Positions 1 through 9,859 are shown, counted from the stretch's first letter. The stretch: 64,000 bases of DNA from Flavobacteriaceae bacterium (GCA_021648755.1 JAKISG010000010.1:11546-75545); one strand, 5' to 3'. Notes: generated from the sequence alone by a model not told the origin. Made by a program: numbers and translations.

Positions 1-175
1 AAACAAAATTATACCACCAACAATAAATCACTTCACAGATGATGATCAAATTGACTCTAAACTAAATTTCACATTTAATAAGCCTCAAAAACGAGAAGTT
101 AAAGTAGTTATGAGTAACACGTTTGGTTTCGGTGGTCATAATGCATGTGTTTTATTTAAAAAAATGGAAAATTAA
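1..175 (+). CDS. fabF: 3-oxoacyl-ACP synthase II, C-terminal fragment
   Basis: Only the last 57 residues are in the window, read in the frame that starts at base 2. They end with NTFGFGGHNACVLFKK, the C-terminal signature of elongating beta-ketoacyl-ACP synthases (FabF/KAS II) in Bacteroidota. The enzyme condenses malonyl-ACP with a growing acyl-ACP in type II fatty acid synthesis in the cytoplasm. The catalytic Cys and the two active-site His residues lie upstream, outside the window. The ribonuclease III gene begins a few bases after the stop, so the two are probably co-transcribed, a widespread arrangement (acpP-fabF-rnc). FabF versus FabB cannot be decided from this fragment alone, but the rnc neighbour favours FabF. 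Confidence 0.9.
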   Translation, partial: NKIIPPTINHFTDDDQIDSKLNFTFNKPQKREVKVVMSNTFGFGGHNACVLFKKMEN

Positions 176-178
176 ACA

Positions 179-952
179 TTGTTTATGAATTTTTTAAAAA
201 AATTTAAAAGATCACACAGCAAAGAAGATGAAGATTTTTTAATTTCTTTAAAAAGAATATTGGGCTATAAACCTAAAAATATATTTTATTATAAGAAAGC
301 ATTTACTCACAGTTCTGTCAAAGAAATTAAAGTAGGTAAGCCGTATAATTATGAACGGTTAGAGTTTTTAGGAGATTCGTTTTTAGACGCAATAGTAGCT
401 AGTTTTTTATATAAAAACGCCCCTTTAAAAGATGAAGGCTATTTAACGCAAATGCGTTCTAAAATTGTAAGTAGAGAAAGTTTGAATAGAATAGGTAGAG
501 ATTTAGAACTTACTGAGTTTGTTAAAAGCACAGTTGCTAAAGAAAATTTTGGAAATAATATTTATGGTAATATTTTTGAAGCCTTGATAGGTGCCGTTTA
601 TTTAGATAAAGGTTATGAAGGTTGTCACAAATTTATTACAAAAACAGTAATAAAACCTTATGTTAATATCAAGCAATTAGAAGGTAAAATAACAAGTTAT
701 AAGAGTGTGTTAATTGAGTGGTGTCAAAAATATAAAAAGACTATAAATTTTGATGCATATGAAGACAATGCTAATGAAAAAAGAAATCACTTTTCTGTAA
801 AACTGTCTATAGATAACAAAATAATCTCTAAAGGAAGAGCAACTTCAAAGAAAAAAGCAGAAGAAATTGCTTCAAAAAGAGCATATTATACATTGCAACA
901 TAAGATAGAAAATAAATCAAAAATGTTAATAAACCCAAAAGTACAAATTTAA
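179..952 (+). CDS. rnc: ribonuclease III
   Basis: Double-strand-specific endoribonuclease that processes rRNA precursors and structured mRNAs. The N-terminal half has the RNase III signature ERLEFLGDSFLDA (about residues 59-71), and the second acidic cluster appears as NIFEALIGAVYLDKG (about 130-145). The C-terminal region (about 180-245) is a double-stranded-RNA-binding domain rich in Lys near RATSKKKAEEIASKRA. The length of about 255 residues is normal. The reading frame opens with TTG at 179; the ATG at 185 (MNFLKKF) is the more likely start. It follows fabF with almost no gap and converges tail-to-tail with cca, overlapping it by four bases. Confidence 0.95.
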   Translation: MFMNFLKKFKRSHSKEDEDFLISLKRILGYKPKNIFYYKKAFTHSSVKEIKVGKPYNYERLEFLGDSFLDAIVASFLYKNAPLKDEGYLTQMRSKIVSRESLNRIGRDLELTEFVKSTVAKENFGNNIYGNIFEALIGAVYLDKGYEGCHKFITKTVIKPYVNIKQLEGKITSYKSVLIEWCQKYKKTINFDAYEDNANEKRNHFSVKLSIDNKIISKGRATSKKKAEEIASKRAYYTLQHKIENKSKMLINPKVQI

Positions 953-2370
953 CTAATTTTTAAGCCTATTTTATTACCTTTTAAAAGCATAAAATCATAG
1001 CAATCTTCATATTTATTAGAAATTACACCATCTAAAATAGCTTCTTTTATAGCATTTTTAATTAGCCCTATTTCACGACAAGGCTTTAGGTTAAATGTTT
1101 CCATAATTAGTTTACCAGAAATTGGTGGTTGAAAATTACGTATTTGGTCTCGCTCTTCGACTTCTTTTATTTTTTGACGAACAATTTTAAAATTGTTCAT
1201 ATATTTAGCCATTTTTTTTTGGTTTTTTGTAGTGATATCTGCTTCGCAATGCGTCATTAAATCATCTATCAAATCACCTGCATCAAAAATTAAACGCCTT
1301 ATTGCTGAGTCGGTTACATCTGCTGCTAAAATAATGGGTCTAGAACTTAAAAATACCAATTTTTGAACATACTTCATTTTATCGTTTAATGGCATTTTTA
1401 AGCGTTTAAAAATGTGATATACCATTTTTGAGCCTTCAAATTCGTGTGTATGAAAAGTCCAGCCGTGTTCTTTGTCAAATCGTTTGGTTGTTGCTTTGCC
1501 AATATCATGTAATAAAGCTGTCCAACGTAGCCAAAGATTATCTGTAGTTTTTGCAATATTATCAACAACTTCTAAAGTATGATAAAAATTATCTTTATGT
1601 CCTTGGTTTTCTACATATTCTATTCCTTGTAAATTGGTTAATTCAGGTAAAATTAATTTTAACAAACCCGTTTTAAAAAGTAAATATAACCCTTTTGAAG
1701 GTTTTTTACTTAATAAAATTTTATGTAGTTCGGTTACAATTCTTTCTTGGGTAACGATTTCTAACCTATTGGCATTATTAGTAATTGCTTGTAGTGAACT
1801 TTCTTCAATCGTAAAATTTAATTGTGATGCAAATCGGATTGCTCTCAACATTCTTAAAGGGTCATCAGAATAAGTTATGCTTGGCTCTAATGGTGTTCTA
1901 ATAAGTTTGTTTTTTAAATCTTTAACGCCGTTAAAAGGATCTAATAATTCTCCGTAATTTGCTTTATTTAAACTTATAGCTAATGCGTTTATGGTAAAGT
2001 CTCTACGATTTTGATCATCTTTTAAAGTTCCACACTCAATAGTAGGGTTTCTGCTTTTGTTTGAATAGGATTCTTTTCTAGCACCAACAAATTCGATTTC
2101 AATAGTATTGTATTTTAACATTGCCGTACCATAAGTTTTAAAGATTTGTACTTTAGGCTTGTTAGGTAATAATGATGCTACTTTCTTAGCTAAATCAATG
2201 CCGCTACCAATGGCAACAATATCTATATCTTTTGATTTGCCTCTTTGTAAAATATAATCGCGTACAAAACCGCCAATTACATAAGCTTCTAATTTGGTTT
2301 GCGATACTGCTTGTGTAATGAAATTAAAAACATTGTGTTGCAGTGCTTTTTTATAATTATTAGTATTCAT
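949..2370 (-). CDS. cca: CCA-adding tRNA nucleotidyltransferase / poly(A) polymerase family, with HD domain
   Basis: Adds or repairs the 3'-terminal CCA of tRNA. The N-terminal nucleotidyltransferase head has the class II GG motif (VIGGFVRDYIL) followed by the catalytic DIDI. RRDFTINALAISL and the arginine-rich DDPLRMLRAIRFASQL neck follow. An HD phosphohydrolase domain begins near residue 285 (LLHDIGKATTKRF), as in HD-containing bacterial CCA enzymes. The 473-residue length is typical for Bacteroidota. Its ATG lies next to the TAA of the upstream tsaC-type gene (shared base at 2370), so the two form a minus-strand operon of tRNA-maturation genes. Some relatives only add A or CC, so full CCA activity is inferred. 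Confidence 0.92.
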   Translation of the reverse strand: MNTNNYKKALQHNVFNFITQAVSQTKLEAYVIGGFVRDYILQRGKSKDIDIVAIGSGIDLAKKVASLLPNKPKVQIFKTYGTAMLKYNTIEIEFVGARKESYSNKSRNPTIECGTLKDDQNRRDFTINALAISLNKANYGELLDPFNGVKDLKNKLIRTPLEPSITYSDDPLRMLRAIRFASQLNFTIEESSLQAITNNANRLEIVTQERIVTELHKILLSKKPSKGLYLLFKTGLLKLILPELTNLQGIEYVENQGHKDNFYHTLEVVDNIAKTTDNLWLRWTALLHDIGKATTKRFDKEHGWTFHTHEFEGSKMVYHIFKRLKMPLNDKMKYVQKLVFLSSRPIILAADVTDSAIRRLIFDAGDLIDDLMTHCEADITTKNQKKMAKYMNNFKIVRQKIKEVEERDQIRNFQPPISGKLIMETFNLKPCREIGLIKNAIKEAILDGVISNKYEDCYDFMLLKGNKIGLKIS

Positions 2371-2927
2371 TACTTTCTTATAAATTCAATTTTTTGATTA
2401 ACTAATTGTATTATATTTGATGGTTTTATATCTTTTGATTGATTCGGTAAAGAAACAACAAAATCTACACTATTTATGATGATTTTAGATATGCTTCCAA
2501 AACTCATTGGTGTTGGTTTGCTTGAAATATTTGCTGAAGTAGAAACAATAGGCTTATTAAAAGCAGTCAATAAATCTTTTATAAACCCTTTATTTACAAT
2601 TCTAATTGCAACGGTATTATTATTTGCAATTACATTTTTTGCCAAATTTTTTGGATTATTATATATTACTGTTGTTGGTTTTTTAGTGTTTTTTAAATAA
2701 TCTTTTATCTGTTCTGGTATTTCTTCAACATATTTTTTTAGCATATCAAAACTATGCACTAAAATAATTAGACTTTTACTTTCTTCTCGTTGTTTAATTT
2801 TATATATTTTTTTTACAGCAGATTCACTTGTTGCATCACACCCTATACCATAAACGGTATCGGTCGGGTAAAGAATTGTGCCATCTTTAATAAGAGTGGC
2901 TTTAGATTTTACAACTAATGTTTTCAT
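2370..2927 (-). CDS. L-threonylcarbamoyladenylate synthase (TsaC/Sua5/YrdC family)
   Basis: Makes threonylcarbamoyl-AMP from threonine, bicarbonate and ATP, the first step of t6A37 modification of ANN-decoding tRNAs. YrdC-domain hallmarks are visible: YPTDTVYGIGCDA near the N-terminus, the KxR motif within KIYKIKQREESKS, and PIVSTSANISSKPTP toward the C-terminus. At 185 residues it is the short TsaC-like form without the Sua5 C-terminal domain. The stop codon touches the cca start, giving a two-gene tRNA-maturation operon. Bacteroidota often carry a second, longer YrdC paralogue, so the symbol is left blank. Confidence 0.9.
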   Translation of the reverse strand: MKTLVVKSKATLIKDGTILYPTDTVYGIGCDATSESAVKKIYKIKQREESKSLIILVHSFDMLKKYVEEIPEQIKDYLKNTKKPTTVIYNNPKNLAKNVIANNNTVAIRIVNKGFIKDLLTAFNKPIVSTSANISSKPTPMSFGSISKIIINSVDFVVSLPNQSKDIKPSNIIQLVNQKIEFIRK

Positions 2928-3388
2928 TTTATTAAAACTAAGATTTTTTTAATTTTTTTATGATTCGCAAGTTAATTTAAAAATTTAAAATACTAAAGTT
3001 TAGTTTTTTTTAATTTTTTTCTAAGATTGGGTTTTTAAAGTAACACATTTAAAAGTTAAACTCTTTCGATACAATTTTATTAGGAGCATTTAAAAAAACG
3101 CAATAGTTTTAATAATAACTTAAAAAAATAATTTAATAATTCATCTTTTTTAATTAGGTTTGCATCAATTTGTTAAATTGAAATGCTTTGAAAAATAAGA
3201 GTCTAAAAAACAAGCCTTACTTTTTTTCATAGAAAAGAAAAATTTATAATCTTTTTTTAGGTGCTTTTAATAGACTTCTTTGAAGTCTTAAAAATAAAGT
3301 TGACAAAATTAATAATGCGTAACGCAGATTAAAAACTTAAAAGTATTGTAGAAATAGGAAAAATAAATTTTCTAAATATCTAATAAAA
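2928..3388. other. 461-bp intergenic region between divergent genes
   Basis: Separates the tsaC-type gene (minus) from the SulP operon (plus). The sequence is very A/T rich with many T and A runs, and no open frame looks coding. A 7-bp perfect hairpin occurs at 3272-3288 (AGACTTC, TTT loop, GAAGTCT) without a following T run, so it is not a convincing terminator. No clear TAnnTTTG promoter element was found close to the SulP start. The region presumably carries the two divergent promoters. Confidence 0.6.
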
Positions 3389-5248
3389 ATGGAAGAAATG
3401 AAAACAAACAAGTTTGGATTTAATTTCAAATATCTTAAGGGTGATTTACTTGGAGGAATTACCGCAGGTATCGTTGCCTTACCTTTAGCACTTGCCTTTG
3501 GTGTAAGTTCGGGTTTAGGACCAAGTGCTGGTTTATACGGTGCTATTTTTGTAAGTTTTTTTGCCTCCCTTTTTGGTGGAACAAACACGCAAATATCTGG
3601 ACCAACAGCGCCAATGACTGCAGTAAGTATGGTTGTAATTGCAGGTATTGTTGCCACTTTTAATGGCGATGTTACCAAAGCGTTACCAGCCATACTAACC
3701 GTTTTTTTGCTTGCAGGGTTAATGCAAATAGGTCTAGGTTTTATTGGTTTAGGTAAGTATATAAAATATATTCCATATCCTGTTGTATCAGGATTTATGA
3801 CAGCAATTGGAGTTATTATTTTAGTAACACAAATATTACCTTCGGTAGGTTATTACCCCAAAGAAGATACTGAATATGTAAATCAATTTAAACCTTATGC
3901 AGCAGAAGTTATTTTAGGTAATATTCTAAAAGATAAAACAGGAGACGGTATATTAGTATTAGAAGACTTTAAAGAAACTATAGATAGTGCTGAAAAAATA
4001 ACTCAAGTTCAAATTTTAAAAGAATCAAAGGCTTTAGCAGGTAAAAATGCATCTGGTGTTTTAGGAGCATTTAAAGTACTACCAAGAGCATTAAAAAATA
4101 TTAATTGGTTAGAACTACTTTTAGCACTAGGTACTATTTTTATAGTTTACGGTTTTAAACGAATAACAACAAAAGTACCAAGTGCATTAGTTGCCTTATT
4201 GGTAATGTCTGGTATCGCAATTGGTTTTAATTTAAGTTATAGACCTATTGAAGAAATACCAGGTGGCTTACCAATACCAAATTTAGCTATTTTTTCTGAT
4301 TTTAATTTTAGTAGTATTTCCCCTTTTATATTTACAGCATTAACATTGACTTTACTAGGTGCTATTGATTCGTTATTAACATCGGTTGTAGCAGATAATA
4401 TGACTAAAACGAAGCATAAACCTAACAAAGAATTAATAGGACAAGGTATTGGTAATACTATTGGTGCTATTTTTGGTGGTATTCCAGGAGCAGGAGCAAC
4501 TATTAGAACAGTTGTAAATATTAACGCTGGAGGAAAAACCAAATTATCAGGTATGATTGCTGGTGTTTTATTATTGGTAATTTTATTAGTCTTAGGCCCA
4601 ATTGCATCGCAAATACCTGCAGCAGTATTAGCAGGGATATTAATTACTGTTGGTATTGGTGTTATGGATTATAAAGGTCTAAAAGCAATACCATACATGC
4701 CAAGACCTGAAGTAATTATAATGCTTATTGTATTGATTTTATCTTCGGTTTGGAATTTAGTTTACGCTGTTGGTATTGGTCTAGTAATTGCTTCATTGGT
4801 GTTTATGAAAAAAATGGGTGGTTTAATAGAAAAACGTTCTGATGTAAAATCGTTAAGTAAGGAAAAAGCTTGGGTAGATGAAAAAAATTTCCCAGAAGAA
4901 TTAGCTAAAATAGTATTTGTTAAACATATAAAAGGCCCATTATTTTTTGGTTCTACAAGTGATTTTCAGGCACTTTCTAAACAAATACCAGCAACAGCAT
5001 CAATTATTATTATCCGTATGGGAAGAATGCAATATATGGATCAATCGGGTTTGTATGCAATGGAAGATGTTTTGATAGATTTAGTTAGAGATGACAAAAA
5101 AATACTCTTTGTAAATTTAATTAAACAACCTAAATATATGTTAGAGCGTATAGATATTATTCCAAATTTAGTGCCTAAAGAGCAGATATTTGATAATTTT
5201 GAAGCCTGTACAAGTTGGATTAAAAACAATGTAAAAAATGAAAAATAA
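3389..5248 (+). CDS. SulP-family inorganic anion transporter with STAS domain
   Basis: Membrane transporter of the SLC26/SulP family; candidate substrates are bicarbonate, sulfate or another anion. The N-terminal signature GITAGIVALPLALAFGVSSGLGPSAGLYGA (about residues 21-50, two overlapping segments) is diagnostic. About a dozen hydrophobic segments follow, then a cytoplasmic STAS domain (about 505-610, with RMGRMQYMDQSGLYAMEDV). Between membrane segments lies an extramembrane insert (about 160-230) holding an EF-hand-like loop DKTGDGILVLED at 182-193. The start is ATG at 3389; ATG at 3398 is possible. It overlaps the next gene by 11 bases and heads an operon with a DUF2490 protein and nhaB. 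The sodium antiporter partner suggests Na+-linked bicarbonate uptake as in BicA, which is inference. Confidence 0.9.
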   Translation: MEEMKTNKFGFNFKYLKGDLLGGITAGIVALPLALAFGVSSGLGPSAGLYGAIFVSFFASLFGGTNTQISGPTAPMTAVSMVVIAGIVATFNGDVTKALPAILTVFLLAGLMQIGLGFIGLGKYIKYIPYPVVSGFMTAIGVIILVTQILPSVGYYPKEDTEYVNQFKPYAAEVILGNILKDKTGDGILVLEDFKETIDSAEKITQVQILKESKALAGKNASGVLGAFKVLPRALKNINWLELLLALGTIFIVYGFKRITTKVPSALVALLVMSGIAIGFNLSYRPIEEIPGGLPIPNLAIFSDFNFSSISPFIFTALTLTLLGAIDSLLTSVVADNMTKTKHKPNKELIGQGIGNTIGAIFGGIPGAGATIRTVVNINAGGKTKLSGMIAGVLLLVILLVLGPIASQIPAAVLAGILITVGIGVMDYKGLKAIPYMPRPEVIIMLIVLILSSVWNLVYAVGIGLVIASLVFMKKMGGLIEKRSDVKSLSKEKAWVDEKNFPEELAKIVFVKHIKGPLFFGSTSDFQALSKQIPATASIIIIRMGRMQYMDQSGLYAMEDVLIDLVRDDKKILFVNLIKQPKYMLERIDIIPNLVPKEQIFDNFEACTSWIKNNVKNEK

Positions 5249-5924
5249 AATTATTAATTACTTATTTATTATTATTTTCTTTTTACCATTTTCATTTGTT
5301 GCACAAAACGAAGCAGGTAATTGGTTAATGTATTTTGGAACGAATAAAATAAGTGAAAAATTTAGTATCCATACTGAATTTCAATACAGAAATCATACTA
5401 TTGCTAGTATAGATACAGAACAATTATTACTACGAACAGGTTTAAATTACCATCTTTCTAATAAAGCAATTGCAACTGCTGGTTATGCCTACATACCATC
5501 TTATACTTTTGAGTCTGACCAAAAATCTCCAGAAGTAGAAGAACACCGTATATGGCAACAATTTATTTTAACAAATAAAGTTGGAAAAATAAAATTTGAG
5601 CACAGATATCGATTAGAGCAACGTTTTGTAAATAATAATTATAAAAATCGTTTTAGATATAGAATAATGCTCTTTTTACCATTAAACAAACCTACTATAG
5701 AAAAAGGAACTCTATTTTTAGGACTGTATGATGAGGTTTTTATTAATGATAGAAGTACTTTTTTTGATCGTAATAGACTTTATGGAGGTTTAGGATATCA
5801 AGTCCATAAAAATTTAAGTCTGCAAACAGGTGTTTTACATCAACAAGTAAACAATTTAGGAAAACTTTATTTGCAATTTGCAGTTATTTTTAATACCGAT
5901 TTAAGAAAAAATATAAATAAATAA
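5238..5924 (+). CDS. DUF2490-family outer-membrane beta-barrel protein
   Basis: 228 residues beginning with a cleavable signal peptide ([23 protein letters not shown], cut after AQ). The rest alternates polar and aromatic residues in short strands ([46 protein letters not shown]), the pattern of a small beta-barrel. It fits the DUF2490 family common in Bacteroidota; the function is unknown. The start overlaps the end of the SulP gene and nhaB begins 10 bases after its stop, so it is translationally linked to both transporters and may be an outer-membrane companion of that transport unit. Confidence 0.8.
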   Translation: MKNKIINYLFIIIFFLPFSFVAQNEAGNWLMYFGTNKISEKFSIHTEFQYRNHTIASIDTEQLLLRTGLNYHLSNKAIATAGYAYIPSYTFESDQKSPEVEEHRIWQQFILTNKVGKIKFEHRYRLEQRFVNNNYKNRFRYRIMLFLPLNKPTIEKGTLFLGLYDEVFINDRSTFFDRNRLYGGLGYQVHKNLSLQTGVLHQQVNNLGKLYLQFAVIFNTDLRKNINK

Positions 5925-5934
5925 AAAATTAATT

Positions 5935-7389
5935 ATGTTAAAAAACTTTTTAGGTGACAGTCCGTTATGGTATAAATATACCATTCTTGGGTTTCTGCTT
6001 TTTAATATTATTGCTTATTTTACTCTAGGTAAGACAATTACTTCGTGGATTATTATTGCTGAATTCATATTTACTTTAGCAATGGCATTAAAATGTTACC
6101 CATTAATTTCTGGCGGATTACTTGCTATACAAGTTTTAGCATTAAACCTTACAACAGCAAAGAATGCATATAATGAAGTATCACAAAATTTAGAAGTAAT
6201 TCTACTTTTAATGTTTATGGTTGCTGCAATTTATTTTATGAAACCATTATTGATGTTTGTGTTTAGTAAAATTTTCATTAAAGTAAAATCAAAATTAAAA
6301 CTATCTTTATTGTTTGTGATTTTATCTGCCGTGTTGTCTGCATTTTTAGATGCACTTACTGTAACCGCAGTACTAATAAGTGTTACTGCTGGTTTTTACG
6401 GTGTATATCATAAAATACATTCTAGTGATTTAGATCAGGATATACGAAAACAACTAAGTGAAGAAAATTTAGAACAATTTAGAAGTTTTTTAAGAAGTTT
6501 AATTATGCATGGTGTTGTTGGTACTGCATTAGGCGGTGTCATGACTATAGTTGGTGAACCACAAAATTTATTAATTGGCGAAAAATTAGGCTGGAATTTT
6601 ATAGACTTCTTTAAACAAATGGACGTTATAACTATTCCTGTTTTCTTTGCAGGCTTGCTTACAACTATAATCTTGGAGAAATTTAAATTATTTGGTTTTG
6701 GTGCAGAGTTACCAGCAGTAGCCAGAAAAATCATTGAAAATTATACTGTTAATGAAGACGAAAGTCGTACAAAAAAAGAGAAAAATAACTTGATAGTACA
6801 AGCAGTTGCAATGGTATTATTGATAATTGGTCTAGCACTACATCTTGCACCTGTTGGCTTTATAGGTTTAGCACTTATCATATTTCAAACTGCTTTTATG
6901 GGGATTACCGATGAGCATCATATAGGTCCTGCTTTTGAAGAAGCATTACCATTTACAGCATTATTAGTAGTCTTTTTTGTAATTGTAGCTATGATTCACG
7001 ATCAACATTTATTTAAACCAGTTATAGAATACGCTTTGGCAATGCATCCGTCTAAACAACCAACAATGTTTTATATTGCAAACGGGGTTCTTTCTGCAAT
7101 AAGTGATAATGTTTTTGTAGCAACAGTTTATATTAACGAAGTACAAGCAGCTTTTAATGCACAAGAAATTACGCGGGAGCAATATGAAAAATTAGCAATT
7201 GCAATAAATACAGGTACAAACTTACCTAGTGTCGCTACACCGAACGGACAAGCAGCATTTTTGTTTTTATTAACATCATCTTTAGCCCCATTAATTAATC
7301 TATCTTATGGTAAAATGGTAAAGATGGCATTTCCATACGCCGTAGTTTTAGGAGGTGTTGGTTTACTTGGTATAATGTATTTATTATAG
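5935..7389 (+). CDS. nhaB: Na+/H+ antiporter NhaB
   Basis: Electrogenic sodium/proton antiporter of the inner membrane. The match to the NhaB family runs end to end: [12 protein letters not shown] at the N-terminus, [69 protein letters not shown] and [19 protein letters not shown] near the C-terminus. The length of 484 residues is close to the usual 500-530. It is the third gene of the SulP/DUF2490 operon and is followed by a clear intrinsic terminator. In a marine bacterium it would expel Na+ at high external salinity and could recycle Na+ brought in by a Na+-coupled SulP protein. Confidence 0.95.
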   Translation: MLKNFLGDSPLWYKYTILGFLLFNIIAYFTLGKTITSWIIIAEFIFTLAMALKCYPLISGGLLAIQVLALNLTTAKNAYNEVSQNLEVILLLMFMVAAIYFMKPLLMFVFSKIFIKVKSKLKLSLLFVILSAVLSAFLDALTVTAVLISVTAGFYGVYHKIHSSDLDQDIRKQLSEENLEQFRSFLRSLIMHGVVGTALGGVMTIVGEPQNLLIGEKLGWNFIDFFKQMDVITIPVFFAGLLTTIILEKFKLFGFGAELPAVARKIIENYTVNEDESRTKKEKNNLIVQAVAMVLLIIGLALHLAPVGFIGLALIIFQTAFMGITDEHHIGPAFEEALPFTALLVVFFVIVAMIHDQHLFKPVIEYALAMHPSKQPTMFYIANGVLSAISDNVFVATVYINEVQAAFNAQEITREQYEKLAIAINTGTNLPSVATPNGQAAFLFLLTSSLAPLINLSYGKMVKMAFPYAVVLGGVGLLGIMYLL

Positions 7390-7412
7390 AAATAAAAAAT
7401 ATTTTTTTAACT

Positions 7413-7445
7413 AAAAGTCTAAACATATCGGTTAGACTTTTTTAT
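7413..7445 (+). terminator. intrinsic terminator after nhaB
   Basis: A 10-bp stem AAAAGTCTAA (7413-7422) pairs with TTAGACTTTT (7432-7441) around a 9-base loop and runs into a T tract. The A-rich left arm means it could also serve the minus-strand porin gene that converges on it. Confidence 0.85.
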
Positions 7446-7478
7446 TAAATTATATTTATTTAGAAATTGAATCTAGGT

Positions 7479-8690
7479 TTAAAAATCTAACTGTAAACGC
7501 ACTTGAAAAATAGATGCATTTCCCTGATTAATTACATTAATAAATATATGATTAAATGCAATTTTAGTAACAGGGTTTAAGTACCAATTTACGCCTAAAG
7601 TAATATTAGTTTGTTCTCCTCCAAGAATATCTTTACTAGTATAGTCTGAATTAGAATAACGCAATGCTGCTTCCCAAGCACCAAGACCTTTATACTCTTT
7701 ACGTCCAAAATTATTTTTTGGTTTTAATCTATCAAAACCACCATAAGAACTTTTATACTTTTTATGTTCACCTGTTAAGAAATAACTTATTTGCGCATAG
7801 TAACTTGCAAAATTATACGAAATATTTGCATTTACTTTAGATGTTAAATACTCTGCTTGTGCGATAAATGGCCCTTGTGTAAAAACGGCTTCTATATTAA
7901 TTAAATTTACGTGATCTACATCTTCAATAATACCAGTATCTATATATTCTATGCCACTTAAATGTGACTCAGGCTTAGATGTTATATTATATTCTCTTAT
8001 TGCAGAAACTCGATAACTATACCCTAAGCCTAGGTGTAAAAGTTGCTTTTTAATTACGTTATTAATAGGTAAGCCAGTTACTCTTCCTGTAAAAACATAA
8101 CCATCATTTGCTTTTTCATCATTTCCCGTTTTACTATCTGCATTTCTAAAAAGTGCCGCTTGATAACTAATTCTATTATCCTTAAATTCATTCATTAATA
8201 AAACTCCTTGGTTTCGTGTTGGTGCATAATCACTAATTAAAGAACGTTCCATAAAAGTAAGATACTTACTACTTGTTAACATCTCAAAACGAAAAGGTTC
8301 TTTAACATAACCTACTCTAATTGTGCCAATAATAGGAATATTTTTAATACCTAAGTAAACATCTTTTAAAGCAACGATACCACCTTCAAAAGCTAAATCT
8401 AATTTAAATTCTGTATGGTCATAAACCGTACCCGAAAAAAAGAGTCTTGCACGTCTAATTTCTACGGCACTTGTAGTTTCTAATTCACCAAAACGAAAAT
8501 CTAAATCATTATCTTGTTGCATAAAAGCATGATCTAACATTAAACGACCGCCAAATTTAAATTTTAAACTTTTATCTTTATTTTCTACCTTAAAACCTTT
8601 ATCCCATTTAAATAAAAACGGATTTTCTTGAGCAGTTAAAATATTTAAATTTAGTAAAATAATAATAAGTGCAATTTTATTCAATTTCAT
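7479..8690 (-). CDS. phosphate-selective porin O/P-like outer-membrane protein
   Basis: 403 residues with a signal peptide (MKLNKIALIIILLNLNILTAQ). The mature protein has the OprO/OprP-family layout: FKFGGRLMLDHAFMQ, EIRRARLFFSGTVYDHTEFKLDLAF, LTFMERSLISDYAPTRNQGVLL, and a C-terminal aromatic-ending strand (FQVRLQLDF) typical of barrels inserted by BAM. It would form a substrate-selective channel in the outer membrane. It converges with the SulP/nhaB operon across the shared terminator, so functional linkage to those transporters is possible but not shown. Phosphate selectivity is a family name only. Confidence 0.85.
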   Translation of the reverse strand: MKLNKIALIIILLNLNILTAQENPFLFKWDKGFKVENKDKSLKFKFGGRLMLDHAFMQQDNDLDFRFGELETTSAVEIRRARLFFSGTVYDHTEFKLDLAFEGGIVALKDVYLGIKNIPIIGTIRVGYVKEPFRFEMLTSSKYLTFMERSLISDYAPTRNQGVLLMNEFKDNRISYQAALFRNADSKTGNDEKANDGYVFTGRVTGLPINNVIKKQLLHLGLGYSYRVSAIREYNITSKPESHLSGIEYIDTGIIEDVDHVNLINIEAVFTQGPFIAQAEYLTSKVNANISYNFASYYAQISYFLTGEHKKYKSSYGGFDRLKPKNNFGRKEYKGLGAWEAALRYSNSDYTSKDILGGEQTNITLGVNWYLNPVTKIAFNHIFINVINQGNASIFQVRLQLDF

Positions 8691-8836
8691 TTTTTATTAT
8701 TTATTTTTCTGCGAAAATATTCATTTTATTTTTTATACAAATTTTTTAATGTTACCTTAAGGTTAAATAATCATACTGTAAACCTTATGTTTGTTAAAAT
8801 TATTTAGACCTATTTAATACCTAGACAATTTTTATA

Positions 8837-9733
8837 CTACTTTCGTGGGTGAAACTGTTCTATTACTTCCTTTAAAAAACTACGATCAACATGCATGTAA
8901 ATTTCTGTAGTTGTAATGCTTTGATGACCTAACATTTGTTGTATGGCACGTAAATCTGCACCGTTTTCTAACAAATGAGTTGCAAAAGAATGTCTAAAAG
9001 TATGCGGACTTACTTTTTTTTCTATTCCAGCCTTTATAACTAAATCTTTAATTATCATAAAAATCATATTTCTAGATAGTTGTTTTCCTCGTCGATTTAA
9101 AAATAAAGTATCTTCAAATTCTTTTACAGGGTTTATATGATTTCTAATTTCGGATATATATAATAAAATATACTTTTGACTTTGTAAATTAATAGGCACA
9201 AATCGTTGTTTGTTTCCTTTACCAATGACTCTAATAAACCCTTCTTCAAAGAATAAATCAGAAAGCTGTAAGGTAATTAACTCAGTTACACGTAAACCAC
9301 AACTATATAATATTTCTAAAATAGTGCGATTTCTTTCTCCTTGTGAATGGCTTAAATCTATTTGAGCAATGATTAAATCTATTTCTTTTGTTGAGATAGT
9401 ATCTGGTAATTTTCTGCCAATTCTAGGAGCCTCTATTAATTCTACAGGGTTTAATTTACGATAACCTTCAAAAATTAAATAATTAAAAAAACTTTTTAAA
9501 CCAGAAATTAATCTTGATTGTGATCTTGGATTTAATTTTTTAGATGCAGTGTAAATAAACTGTTGTATAGTTTTTTCCATAATTTCAATAGGCGAAATTA
9601 GAATATCATTAACTTCCAAATAGTGAATTAGTTTATTTATATCACGCGCATAACTTTCTATAGAGTTTTGTGATAACCCTCTTTCAATTTTAAGGTATAA
9701 AGTATAGTCATTAATTGCATTATTCCATTTCAT
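8837..9733 (-). CDS. xerD: site-specific tyrosine recombinase XerD
   Basis: Resolves chromosome dimers at dif together with XerC. The N-terminal SAM-like DNA-binding domain is followed by the catalytic domain with all expected residues: Arg in SCGLRVTELI, Lys in VIGKGNKQRFVPI, HxxR in HTFRHSFATHLL, His in MLGHQSITTTE and the Tyr nucleophile in EIYMHVD. The 298-residue length is normal. A stand-alone position near aroQ and the lack of phage or integron genes support a housekeeping role. XerC and XerD are hard to tell apart; the XerD name rests on overall resemblance. Confidence 0.9.
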   Translation of the reverse strand: MKWNNAINDYTLYLKIERGLSQNSIESYARDINKLIHYLEVNDILISPIEIMEKTIQQFIYTASKKLNPRSQSRLISGLKSFFNYLIFEGYRKLNPVELIEAPRIGRKLPDTISTKEIDLIIAQIDLSHSQGERNRTILEILYSCGLRVTELITLQLSDLFFEEGFIRVIGKGNKQRFVPINLQSQKYILLYISEIRNHINPVKEFEDTLFLNRRGKQLSRNMIFMIIKDLVIKAGIEKKVSPHTFRHSFATHLLENGADLRAIQQMLGHQSITTTEIYMHVDRSFLKEVIEQFHPRK

Positions 9734-9822
9734 ATGTTAAAATTAGTTTTAGTTTTTGACATCTCAAAAAACGTTTTTTTTATAAAAACTTTATAATGTA
9801 TCTAAAATTACAAATAAAATTA

Positions 9823-9830
9823 TACTTTTG
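9823..9830 (+). promoter_or_regulatory. Bacteroidota -7 promoter element
   Basis: TACTTTTG matches TAnnTTTG and ends on the G of a GTG that would otherwise be taken as the start of the next gene. It implies transcription begins near 9835-9840, so the GTG at 9830 cannot be the start and the ATG at 9860 is. No good -33 TTTG was seen at the usual spacing. Confidence 0.6.
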
Positions 9831-9859
9831 TGCAAATTAACCCAACAAATTTAAAAAAA

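Noticed and set aside
8837..9733. XerD as a phage or integrative-element integrase
   Set aside because: Neighbouring genes are housekeeping, the length and motifs are those of chromosomal XerC/D, and no attachment site or phage gene is near.
9830..9859. N-terminal extension of the porin-family protein starting at GTG 9830
   Set aside because: The GTG overlaps the -7 promoter element, and the signal peptide starts at 9860.
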